Source: Alisma plantago-aquatica (lineage: Eukaryota > Streptophyta > Magnoliopsida > Alismatales > Alismataceae). From it: DNA of 64,000 nt. The first letter of the stretch is position 1, and each line of letters starts with the position of its first letter. Both the position numbers and the translations under genes were made by a program. The notes under the pieces were generated by a model, which saw only the letters and a list, made by a program, of their open reading frames with translations, had not been told where the DNA came from and searched no databases. Of the stretch, positions 26,679 to 37,511 are shown one piece after another. The stretch is taken from assembly GCA_963693085.1 (NCBI GenBank), contig OY856409.1, positions 296,026,058-296,090,057 of the forward strand. Direction: 5' to 3'.

Positions 26679-28070
26679 GCTTAATGTACTTAACCCTCCA
26701 AACATTTAGTGATATTCAAGGTTATCTCAATTTTTAAATTGATTCATTAACTCACCCTTGTAGGGGTGATCATTCATCCATATATAATAATCAAGCAACA
26801 ATCATGCAACATTTCGAGCATTATTCAACATTTCATGGCATCTCTAATCCAATTTATCTCATGATATTCATGGTTGATGAATGATCTAGGCCTAGGTCTT
26901 CCTAGGAACTTTACCACTAGCTATAGTCAACATCATCATATTCCAAAATTGTCATTAAATCAAAATTTGAGATCGACTATCAACATCATCATAGACATAA
27001 ACCATTAGGGACTTAGGTTAAGAAATCAACATTGTGTGGAAGGGGTCTCCTTTCCAAGCTCTGAAACAAGATGACAATTTAGAGGTAGTCATAAAGGGGG
27101 TGTGACCTAGGTTAGGGGAGTCACAAGTAAACTACCACCCTAACCTAGAACACTGGTCTACATTGGTCATGAGTTATCAAGAATATCTGAATAGGGCGAG
27201 CATCAACTATCAAATTGTATTTCACAAAGTCATGAGTCAAACGTCAAGATCATAATCAGGCAACCATACCTCGAGATTTTGCAAGATCAAAGTCAAAATT
27301 TCATTCCCTTCCTTTCAAGATCAAGGTAAGGGTAGATTTTGGAAACTGATAAGTCAAATTGAGGATTCAAGAGTTTGAGCATTATAGGGCTAGAGTGATA
27401 TTCATGTCCATCATGTTTATTCAAAATTGAGCTTGCAAAAGTGGCATGGAAGTCAATAGGGAAGTGCCTCATGTATAGTCGTATCAGAGTATGTGACGTG
27501 ATACATATCAATAGGGAAAGTTTTTCTTAGATATGTTTGAGGTTTGATCGAAATAAGTATAGCATAGGTTTAATCAATAGGGACCTAATCAAACATGAGG
27601 TGTAAAACATGAGTTCCTCCTTATTTCACCATATCAAGAATATACCTCAAACTTGGAAAACACTTATACTTGATTTGGTAACACTGGGTTTTCATAAACA
27701 TTGCACATGAGTTCCTTCTTATTTCACCATTTTTGAGAGTATTTTCTTACATGAAATAGGGTTTCCAACTTAAAGTTAGATCATGGCATTAACATCTTAA
27801 CCAATTTCCATGTTTTTAATTAAATTTTAGTTTTTCCCATGCATAAGCTACCAATGATCAAGAAATCATGTGATTAATAGTCATGAGAGAAAATCACATG
27901 AGGAGATGAGAAGACTGCCTATTCATAATCTACTTGGGTGTCTTAGGGGACCCTTAAAGAAGAGATGAGATGCTAGAAGACTCTCTAAACTTTGAGGAAA
28001 GGATTTTTAGTCCTTCCCGGGTTCTTAAGAGATGTTATGCCTTAAACATACATAGAGGCCTATGTGTATA

Positions 28071-28082
28071 GCTCTGATACCA
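28071..28082 (-). other. Primer-binding site (initiator Met tRNA type) after LTR B
   Basis: TGGTATCAGAGC on the minus strand lies 2 bp beyond the end of LTR B. It is the same site and spacing as at LTR A. Confidence 0.85.
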
Positions 28083-28084
28083 TT

Positions 28085-30869
28085 TGTCATGGATCTGTTT
28101 ATTACCCTAAATCCACACTCCTAATGACTACACAGCCAAAGGCGAGTGGACTTGGGTGTCTGTCCCTAGAATGGATCGCAAGTAACTGACACTGGCAATA
28201 TATATGTAAAAGTAATAACAACAAGATATAACAAGATACTATAAGAGATAGAGAAACACGTACCCATTTATATTATCACATATACCCATTGGTGTTTCAT
28301 TTGAGTCTAGAGTGTAGCAGATCTTTGGAAGACTACAAAAATTCAATAAACAAAACATAACAATGCTAAAGCATTAAGTATGTTATGAAAAGGCATGAAA
28401 GCAATTTAAGAGTAATCCAAAACTTGCTTGGCTAGAAACATGATCATATTCAATAAAAATAAGCAAAATGATAACACTTAATGATATCATTTATACAAGC
28501 ATGTTTTAGGTTCCTTTACCCATTATGTCAACATTAGGTTGCATAATGGTATTATGTATATTATATCAAGGTTTGTCAGTGTAGAATACTCAAACATGAA
28601 AGTAGTGATAGAGGAACAATAGCACAACCAATTAAGTAAGTAGAAAAGCATTCATATGTGCATACATACAAGCAAGCCAATATCATAGTAGGGTCAAGAG
28701 GAAAACTTACCTTGTGAGTAAAGTACATAATTAACCATTGATTAGAAGCTATAAGTTGCATGCTTGACTAGATCCTGGCAATTGAGTCATCATAGGGATC
28801 CTGACATTACAAACGAGTATAATTGTATTAATATCAATAAGATTTGGCCTCATTGTTCATAATCATGGTGGTTGGATGTGTCACCTAGACGTAGACATCA
28901 TATCTTCAACATAGGTTTCCACAATTGAACTAGTCATGCGAGTTCATTATCAAGTTAGCCTATACATGTTGGATTCATTTATAACGTAGGGTGTCACATC
29001 ACAACTAAGATTAGGGGTCAAGATAAGGGTTATTAGATCACTAAATAGGGCTATCTTAAGATCTGAGCAAGCTTAGTCAACATAAGCATCACCATAGTCA
29101 AACTAGTCAATACCATGCAAGGATGTCATCATTAGAGTATAGATGAATTCTACTTGAGTCATGTATCATAACAACCACTATGATACTGATTTGAGATCAT
29201 TATATAGCAGGAGTGATCATTAGGGCAAGATTTTCAAGAGACTAGAGCTTCAATTATCAACATACATACTAGGATATATTTCAAGTCAAGATTTAGACAT
29301 TTAATCATCTTAGGGAACATGCATGATTACCAAGGTATTTGTGTGCACAAAGCATGCTAACTTACTGATTTAGGAGTTCACATAGTCATTTTAGACATAG
29401 AAGACCCACATGTGAGTTAGGTTTGAGATTCAACATTAACATATTGTTAACATGCATGACTCTAGGTTCAAAGCACATAATCAAATTAAAATAGCATGGT
29501 ATCATGGACAAGCTTGAATCTTAGTTCAACATGCATCATAAGTTAGTGGCATAAGATAATCATCAAGTTTTAGGACATAAAGGAGAAAGAATGAGTATAA
29601 AATAGCATTAATCACCTCCAAAAGACATAGAAAGCATGTATTTTAGGATATCAGGTGAAAACTAAGAAGAACTAGATTCTAAAATCCATTGGATAGATCT
29701 CGTTGAGAAGATCAAAATTCATATATTGTACGCAATATTTGGCCAAGGGATGAGGGAGATACATGTTTTAAAAGTTATTCATCAAAACTATATGGAAAGG
29801 ACCTTGGGTTTTACATATTCATTTATTAAATGATCAAGAGAGTTAATTTGTGATCTGATGGTAGCTCCTATGCACCTTGCATGCATGTTGTGTGTAGGTC
29901 ACTAATCGACGTGGTTCTTAGAGATTCACTCTCCTACCAGCCCTTGGTGTTAGGTCACACCCAGACCCAACCAACCTCCCTCTCGCGGCTGTGAGCTGCT
30001 GCCCACTGTTGTGGGTCACCTACGTGCCGCTACGCCTGTGTGATTTCACACACGGTAGCATGATGGCGCAAGATGTTGTTTCTCATCGGAGCACCTCGCA
30101 AAGGGGAAAAGGGGGAAAAGAAGGATTTGAAGAGGTTGTTTGAGCTCGTGGAGGCCTCCTGGACATGCAACCATGGTCAATTTGTGTCAGAACCCCACCA
30201 AGGCAAAACACCCAAAGGCCCTAGTGGCGGTGCTGGCCTGAGGACCAAGGAAGGAGGAGGGGGCTAGCAGGGTGCTAGGGTTGGCAAAACCAGAAGAAAA
30301 AAAAGGAGTTTAGAGAGAAGTTTTATAGGCAGGCGAGTGGTTAAGGCACGTCAAATGGGTGGGAAGATGGAGTTTGGTCATGGTAGAAGGCGGTTGGTGC
30401 TTCCCACCCTAGTTGCATGTACGGAGGTAGGGGATACAACACTAGTCATTGGGTGTGGCTCAGATCAGTGGGAGTTAGATCCAAGGGCTCCAGATCATTA
30501 TTTCTTATATCAAATTTTTGATTGGTCCTTGGGGAGGGTTTGGATCGTAGATAGAGCAAAGGATAAGGGGTGACTCCCCCTTAATTGTGTTGTGCATGGC
30601 CAATTGGGCCCAAAAGGCTCAAAATCGAGTTAAAACCACTGATAAAATGAAGGTCATATTGCATTTTTCAAAAGGGCATATATTGGGCTAGGATGATCTA
30701 ATTGAGGAAATTTTTGTACCATTGGAAAGATAATTAAATTAGTCACATCATGAAGTATATTAAAGATAAATTTGGATACATTGATTATGTTCAAAATAAC
30801 TTCCAAGATAGTGGCATGTTAAGGAACTTGAAATTTAGGTTCAAAAGCAAATTGGGTGTCACCCTAAGT
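28085..30869 (-). mobile_element. LTR B of the long-LTR array, cut by a later insertion
   Basis: Aligned with LTR A, it lacks the last ~134 bp on its right side (the LTR start in its own sense). The match ends at ...GTCACCCTAAGT, and a different LTR then begins with TGATCTGGCC. The missing piece should lie beyond the window if the insertion is intact. The frames at 30073-30267 and 30337-30573 correspond to the LTR A frames at 24355-24555 and 24691-24981, both broken differently, and show no selection for coding. Confidence 0.85.
30320..30327 (-). promoter_or_regulatory. TATA box of LTR B
   Basis: TATAAAAC on the minus strand, at the position equivalent to the one in LTR A. Confidence 0.5.
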
Positions 30870-32150
30870 TGATCTGGCCTCAAGAGAGGGTCAGACTTTA
30901 ACCCAAAACCTTCAAGGACCCCCACAACTTTATTATGGGGTCAAAGTAGATATACAAGGTCAAATACAGGGATGTGAGGATGCTTAGGATGCTTAAGATC
31001 TCATTCTTAAGTCAGATAAGCCAATCTGATAGTCAATAAAAGTATGGAGGTAGAACTAGTCTAACAGGTTGTCACGAAATAAAATAACACAAAGAAAACA
31101 AAACAAAATAGAGTCTGTAGGATTCTACTAATCAGAGAGAAGGAGTTCCTGGCTATGTAACCACAAGTTGGATAGTCTATGCACCCGTTCTCGGGCGTAG
31201 ACAACCCTCAAACACCCGAACAAGCAAACTACATCCAAACATTATATGTATTGTGGTGTTTATTCCTATGGGGTCATCCCACTCGCTTTCGTGTAGCATG
31301 ACTAAAACCCATCGATGATATGAAACCTCTCTTAAGGATGACAAATCAACACCCTAGAATATTCTAGATACCATCTCAAGTCTAGAGTATTCTGAGATGC
31401 TAGGAACATGTGTGATATGGACAGAACCTAGTAATGGGCCTAGATCACCTTAAACCGTCTTCCTTTCAAATTCCAATCCAAACTACCTTCTCTTATCTAT
31501 TTCTATAACAAATCTCTTGATATAGACAAAAATATAATTTCAAGCAAGAAAGAGATCAACCAAACTAGCAATCACAATTAGAAAGAGAAGATAGAACAAG
31601 AAATGTACTAGATCTGGGATAAAACTACTTACTTAAGGTAAAAGTACATAAACATGCCCAAAAATGGGCTACGTAGTCAAGAAGGAGCTCAACTAGCCAT
31701 GGACAAGTATAGTTGGCATCGAACAAAGATGGAAGAACATCATTTATACAGAAACAAAGGAGAACAGTTGAAGAAAGAAGAAGAAGAGATTTATCCCATA
31801 GAGGAGAGGTTGCTCTCGCTCCTTAGCCTTCATATAGGCTGGATCTCGTCCTTTGGATCATTCTCCTTGATCTTCTGGACTCCTTGGCCTCCTTTCTCTC
31901 TAGATCCACCCGAACAACAACTTGATGAGTGCATGGAGGTGGAAAATGGTAGTGGATGATACGAAATGGGTGGATGATGGTGGGAAATGGTGGAGGGTGG
32001 AAGCACACTGAAGAGTTGGATGTAGGGTGAGCACTTATGCCTTCTCGAGCCTCTGGACCCTCCTATAGGGTTCTAGGAACCTCCCAATGTCAGAACCACC
32101 ATGTGGAACTATCAAAATTTAGAACCCCCCTTCAGGTGGAGAGGGGTGGG

Positions 32151-32158
32151 TATTTATA
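32151..32158 (-). promoter_or_regulatory. LTR TATA box
   Basis: TATAAATA on the minus strand, just downstream in LTR sense of the CpG-rich repeat array. Confidence 0.55.
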
Positions 32159-32194
32159 GGTGAAATGGTGGAGGTGTTGATTAAGGTCACGATC

Positions 32195-32420
32195 CTTCTT
32201 GCCACGGCTGCAGTTGCGGTAGATCCTACGGTCACGGTGGATCCCTCAGTTGCGGTCGTGGTGGACCACAATCGAGGTGGATGCCTCGGTCGCGGTCGTG
32301 ATCGCAATCGGGGTGGATGTCGTGGTCGCGGTCGCGGTGGATGCCTCAGTCATAGTAGTGGTCAGGCCACAGTCGAGGTGGATCCTACGGTCACGGCATT
32401 GTTTTCTTGGTCGCAGTCAT
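32195..32420 (-). repeat. CpG-rich degenerate minisatellite in the LTR
   Basis: Degenerate units built from GGTCGCGGT, CACGGTGGATCC and GAGGTGGATGCCT words repeat over about 225 bp, with far more CpG than its surroundings. It lies upstream of the LTR TATA box. The apparent long frames across it reflect the repeat. Confidence 0.75.
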
Positions 32421-32797
32421 GGCATCCTTCTTGGTTGTGGTGTCATGGCCTAAACCCACCTCCACGGAGGGGGGGGCTATTACCGGTGGTCGACTAGCGG
32501 TACCATCGTCTCCTAAGATGGTGCACATAGTGCGATGCTTAGTCCACTGCGGTCGTGATGATTGGAAGCTTAGTTGCTACAAAAATCATGTGTTCGGGAG
32601 AAATCTTGGAGAATAGATGTCTTTTTAGGTTTGGTGCCTGTAAGTCCCAAAATTAGCTAGTTGAGCAACTTTATCTATGAAAAGATATAAATTACTAAAA
32701 GATAAGAATCTATGGTTATTTTGGGCATATTAAGGCTATATTGACACAAAACTATAAATAAATGCTTAGCATAGATGCCTAAATTTGGGTGTTATCA

Positions 32798-32811
32798 ACC
32801 ACCCCAAGCTT
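32798..32811 (-). other. Polypurine tract of the Athila/Tat-like element
   Basis: AAGCTTGGGGTGGT on the minus strand abuts the TGATAACA start of the 3' LTR, as expected for the plus-strand DNA primer. Identical 14-mers recur at 34139-34152 and 34788-34801. Confidence 0.75.
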
Positions 32812-34642
32812 AAACCTTTGCTTGTCCTCAAGAAAGATTGTGCTCAAAGAATAAAAAGATAACATCCAAATTAAGCTTGGTGATAAATGCTAAAGTTAAT
32901 AAAAATAGTTTAAAACATCAATTCTCTTAACCTATGTCGTTTTAGAGCCAACCCCCACTAGTCAAGCACAGTCCTGTTAAAGTATGACCAAAGAGCATCC
33001 ATACAAGATTTAAGCAAATTCACTACAACTTGTCAATACTCATGAGGGTTTGAAGCATATTTATGCAATATAAAAGCATTGTCACATAGGTGATCACACG
33101 GGTGATGAGCAATGAGCCATCATCATGTATTCATGTAGACCAATCGGGAACAACACACCTCACACTTATTGAGGTCCTAAGAAGCAACAAAAGCAAAAGG
33201 ACTCCAATGAATTCTGAGGATCCCAATTTGCATCAGATTGGTCCATGTAACGAGCAACAATCCTTGTTGTCTGAGCCAGTTGTTCCAAAGCAATGAGACG
33301 AACTCCTCGTACTGTGCTCGAACCAACCCTACTAGTGGGATGATCCCATAGGTCTCCTATGGGTTCCTAGTGACTCTCTAATAAGCTTTCGGGGTGGCAC
33401 TACCAGGCACGACATACCCGCGTTCATGAGCGCAACCATACACTGACTGGGCACCATCCTCAACTCTCCTAAAAGAGGAAATAACACTCATTTATTCACA
33501 ATCAGACTTTTATTCTCTACATTATATTTTGTAGGCTTGGGTAAGAACTATTTTTATATTTTTGGGTTTTTGTGGGAGGCCAAACCTCTTTTGGAAATTT
33601 TTTATTTTTTATATTTTTGACTCAATCTAAGGTGAGAGGGTGTGCAGTCCATCAAGGAAAAACACTTCAACTTGATTATAGCTCAAAACTCATCATTATC
33701 CAGTTGATACCTGTGTGAAAAGTAGTAATTATGATTAAAGGATCCTTAGAATAGAAGCAAGTTCGTGAAAAATACAGCTTGGAGTTTTGATCAAACTATA
33801 GCTCTTTCTAATGGTCCTATATCCTAGATTTGTCATTCACAACATATATCAAGGATATAATGTTTTAAGCTATGAAAAAGGTGCATAACCTTAGATTTAT
33901 TACCAGACTTAAGGAAAGAGTCAATGAGCAAGTCCAGCAAAAGATCAAACAGTTTAAGATGAAAATTGTGCATTTAGGCTTAAGGATAATCATTTAGTTA
34001 TTAGATTCACATCGCATAGACTTAATTTTAAATCAACAAATTATGAAACAAAGTTTGCAAAATTTTAAAATTTATAGTAAATGCAGGGAGTAAACATGCA
34101 TGCGTGAAAAATGAAGAGGTAGAAGGGCGAATATCCCTACCACCCCAAGCTTAAGACTTTTCTCGTCCTTGAGCAAGACCTAAGCTTAGGATAGTAGGGT
34201 GGGAATGCATGGAAGTTAGGGTGGGAAATCTTATTAAAGTCCTAAAATGATGCATGTATGCAAGGAAATATTTAAGCAGCTAAAACAAGAGTTTATTTTA
34301 ACAAAACAAAAGGAAAAGAAAGGAGTAAGAGAAAGGGGGTGGTTGCCCCATGATACCGACACTAGGATCCCAAATCCTAAGTTTTAGGACCAGTGTCACT
34401 TGTGTCTCGTCGACGGTTTCTGCCACATAATAAGAGTAGAATAGGTGGATATGTGGGCCCTTCCAAGTCTAAAGGAGAGAAATAAAATTCAGAGACTCGG
34501 TGAAGACATCTCTGTGCTGAAACTGATTTGAATTGTATTAAGATGAATTCTTCGACAAATCATCTTCAAGGTACCTTCCAAGATACAAATCTGAGCAGGA
34601 AGGCCCTAGGATGTCGACATAAGATGAGACGAAGGGGATAGG
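32812..34642 (-). other. 3' untranslated internal region, no gene seen
   Basis: AT-rich leader or trailer DNA lies between the acidic ORF relic and the 3' LTR. It contains a second exact copy of the polypurine 14-mer at 34139-34152. The frame at 33090-33296 has no recognised motif and sits on the opposite strand to the element. Confidence 0.5.
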
Positions 34643-35370
34643 CTAAAAGTTTTCTAGAGGTCCCCTCACTTCTCTCTCCACCTCTGAACTTGAGGTTGGA
34701 TGCTCAGATAAGTCTTCATGTACAGTCTGAGGCATCCAATCATATTTTGAACAAGAAGTATCCCTAGTTGAATCTATTTGCAGTTCTACCACCCCAAGCT
34801 TGTCACCTTCTATGGGGTCTGGGGTATCTTCATGCTCATCAGCCATGTTGTGATCGATTGTCCATCCTGCTCCTCTAATGTCCACCAAGCCTTGTAATGG
34901 GATGGTGGTGAATGTCAGCTCATGCTACTCCAACTTTTCATCATCAGTGTATTCACTCCACTGTGAGGAATAGTCGTCATCATCCTCATCGAACAAATTG
35001 TTCCAAACCATAGTTGGCGTACTGCTCAAAGTGAAGTGACAAGTCTCAATATGAGAGATATCACCCTAGTCTGGGTCAATGTCTGATTTAGGTTCATCAA
35101 ACTGATCTCCCTGTTGTGAGGTTGTTTGACTTCCCTGGTGAGGATAGGAGTCATCATCATCATCATCATCAAGCCATTCATGGCTTGTAGATTCCATTGG
35201 TTGATCAATTGAAGCATCTGGGTAAAATAAAGGGTTCCCCTGGATGGGCGAGTCTTCACCAAAAAATCCTGGTGAATCTAGTTGATAGCCTGAATGGGAA
35301 GTTGAGGTATGTTCCATATCAGGCCCAATGGTATGGTATTGATGATTGATTCCTTCATGATTGTGCTTTG
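34643..35370 (-). pseudogene. Acidic accessory ORF relic of the Athila/Tat-like element, cut by the CACTA
   Basis: One minus-strand frame stays open from the CACTA junction to a terminal stop, apart from two TAG codons (near 35063 and 34937). It encodes over 230 residues rich in Asp, Glu, Ser and Gln, with runs of Asp near 35150-35172 (an ATC triplet repeat in DNA) and near 34975-34990. No known domain is visible. Its place, between the usual pol region and the 3' LTR, matches the env-position ORF of Athila elements, whose C-terminal part is also acidic. It may be the tail of such a protein. The N-terminal part lies across the CACTA insertion, outside the window. Confidence 0.55.
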
Positions 35371-35399
35371 CACTACTACAGAAACAACGTTCAACATCG

Positions 35400-35835
35400 C
35401 TTTTAGAGGCGTCGGTTTTTTAGTAAAACTGATGTTGTTAACATTAAACGTTGGTTAATAAGGACATCCGATGTCTATATTTGAAGACCAGCTAGACACG
35501 GGTATCACTTTTGATTCAGTGTCGGTTGAAGAAACGAAACCGACGCCTAAAGTAGCCCGCGAAATCCAATTTTTTTGAGCAAAAAAAATTGCGCCAAAGT
35601 ATCAAATATGACGTCGGTGTTTTACCTAATAACTGACACTGAATGAAGATAAAATTTGCACCAAAAGTTCCAATATGAGCGTCGGTTTTCTTAGCATAAC
35701 CGACGTGATAAGGGTGTGTGCACCATCCCCGCCAAAAAAATTAGGGTAAAGGAATGTCCAATTGACGTCAGTTGTCTTTGGATAACTGACGCTTAATAAT
35801 AAAGGTTTCGGTTGTTATGGATAACCGACGCCTTT
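35400..35835 (+). repeat. CACTA subterminal hairpin array
   Basis: Six short interrupted palindromes of the form CGTCGGTT...AACCGACG start near 35409, 35518, 35611, 35679, 35763 and 35806. Several have decayed arms. In En/Spm elements such subterminal repeats are where the element-encoded TNPA-type protein binds; here that role is inferred from position. Confidence 0.8.
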
Positions 35836-36218
35836 TAGTAACTTAATAGCCCCCACGCCCAGCGGAATCTTCCCCTTTCTTTTGTTTCATCAATCGATTT
35901 TGCTCCGGTCACCTGTTGCCTGCCTCCGCACCGCCGCCTGCTGCTGCTGCAGCTGCTCGCCACCGTCGCCACCTACCTCTCCTTCTCTGCTCACCATCGG
36001 CGCCTCTACTACTACTGATCTCCTCACTGGTGGTCTCCTACTCCTCCTAGTCCTCCTGCCATCGGTTGCCCTGCTCTCCTTGCCGGTTGCCCGAAGGTAC
36101 CTGCTCCTGCTCTTCTTCCTCCGCCCTCAAGAAGGTACCCTGCTCCGCGTGGGATTTCACAACATACACCAGCGCTAGCGACCGTGTGGGCCGATCCTCC
36201 ACCTCTTCTTCTTCCTCC

Positions 36219-36380
36219 TGCTCCCTCTCCTTACCAAATGGATTAAAGCAAGGCCACGACCGTGTGGGCTGGCCACGGCTGTGGCTGTGTTGGCCTACCA
36301 CGGCTGTGCTGGCCAACACGGACATGACCAGCCCACACGGTCATGGTCTTGCTTTTATCCATTTGGTAAGGAGGGAGCAG
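36219..36380. repeat. 162-bp near-perfect inverted repeat in the CACTA leader
   Basis: Left arm 36219-36272 and right arm 36328-36380 are about 54 bp each and pair with only a few mismatches (for example CCAAATGGAT with ATCCATTTGG, and GTGTGGGCTGG with CCAGCCCACAC). The 55-bp spacer contains an inner stem, TGTTGGCC with GGCCAACA. The small frames around 35882-36386 on both strands run through this hairpin and a CTG/CTC-rich stretch before it, and are not convincing genes. Confidence 0.85.
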
Positions 36381-36760
36381 GAATAAGAAGATACATTTGC
36401 AAATTGAATACTAATGCTTGACCTAATTCTGTAAATTTTGATGCATGTTGAATTAAGATTTTAAAACCCTAATACACATTTCACCATAATCTTGAATTAA
36501 CTATATTGCTGAAATCTTGTGATCAATCTATGTAAGATATTAAAACCCTAATGTTAAATCTCTAATTTTGTAGTGATGTGTCACCCTAACATCTACATGA
36601 ATCCTTAGTGTATGATGTAGATTGATGATAATGCATGAGCTAGTTTGAAATTTTGAAATCAATTATGAATCTCTCCATCCCTAGGTCATACTAATTTATG
36701 TGTAATCTTTATCTTGATGATGAACATGCATGGACACTCGAAATGTTAAAATCAATGTTA

Positions 36761-37422
36761 TAGAATGACAGCACATGTATTTGTTGGCCTAGAAACCCGT
36801 CCAAGATTTACTCATTAGGAGTAAATCTTGGATAGTCCTCGGTTTGGGATTGTTCTTGAACGCCTAATCTCACTTAGGATGTAAGTGTATAATGTGTATT
36901 GGGTTTTCAATAAAGTTTCGACAGCATTTCCCTGTTTGTTCTCTAAGTACATATGTACTTGGAGAATAGTGGGGAAATGATGTCAAAATTTTCTTGAAAA
37001 CCCAATACACATTATACACTTACTAGTGAGATTAGGTGTTCAAGAATGGGATAGGTGGTACACATTTATTATATATAAGAATGACAGCACATGTATTTGT
37101 TGGCCTAGAAACCCATCCAAGATTTACTCATTAGGAGTAAATCTTGGATAGTCCCCGGTTTGGGACTATTCTTGAACACCTAATCTCACTTGGGGATGTA
37201 AGTGTATAATGTGTATTGGGTTTTCAAGAAAATTTCGGCAGAATTTCCCTGTTTGTTCTCTAAGTACATATGTACTTGGAGAACAGCGGGGAAATGCTGC
37301 CGAAATTTTCTTGAAAACCCAATACACATTATACACTTACTAGTGAGATTAGGTGTTCAAGAATGGGATAGGTGGTACACATTTATTATATATAAGAATG
37401 ACAGCACATGTATTTGTTGGCC
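36761..37422. repeat. Tandem 317-bp units, each holding a ~205-bp hairpin
   Basis: The unit beginning AGAATGACAGCACATG starts at 36761, 37078 and, partially, 37395. Each full unit holds a long inverted repeat: 36847-37052 in the first and 37161-37370 in the second. The arms are about 90-100 bp, from CTTGAAC-CCTAATCTCAC to GTGAGATTAGGTGTTCAAG, and are centred on AAGTACATATGTACTT. A smaller palindrome (AAGATTTACTC...GAGTAAATCTT) precedes each. The second hairpin has fewer mismatches than the first. No protein is encoded. Confidence 0.9.
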
Positions 37423-37511
37423 TAAAGTTTTAACCATGCAAAAACTCTAATCTGTTAACCCTAGACCCTAATCTTATTGGAATATATACTTGTTTTCTAT
37501 TTGATCATAGA

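Larger units (their letters stand above)
25309..28084 (-). mobile_element. Complete short internal region of the long-LTR array (copy B)
   Basis: Only about 2.8 kb lies between the two LTRs, too short for gag and pol. On the minus strand it runs from the primer site (28071-28082), through about 1.4 kb shared with copy A, a TA tract, a minisatellite and about 0.9 kb of AT-rich DNA, to the polypurine tract at 25309-25320. No frame has a recognisable gag, protease, RT or integrase motif. This is therefore a non-autonomous unit of the large-LTR, short-interior kind, depending on enzymes made elsewhere. The frame at 25216-25449 crosses the polypurine tract and is not a gene. Confidence 0.7.
30870..32797 (-). 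mobile_element. 3' LTR of an Athila/Tat-like Gypsy element
   Basis: On the minus strand it reads TGATAACACCC...GGCCAGATCA, 1928 bp, with a polypurine tract (AAGCTTGGGGTGGT) immediately before it. TAAGT at 30865-30869 is the left target duplication; its partner would be beyond the window. The LTR was inserted into LTR B. The sense-strand TATA box and a CpG-rich repeat array are listed separately. Frames at 31654-31959 and 32165-32497 have no recognisable product. The Athila/Tat label rests on the AAGCTTGGGG polypurine tract, which is shared with the Athila element at 40081, and not on coding sequence. Confidence 0.75.

Noticed and set aside
32165..32497. 110-codon Val-rich frame
   Set aside because: Runs through a CpG-rich minisatellite in an LTR, on the strand opposite to the element.
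35882..36386. Leu/Ser-rich small proteins on both strands
   Set aside because: The DNA is a CTG/CTC-rich leader followed by a long inverted repeat, and opposite-strand frames are equally open.
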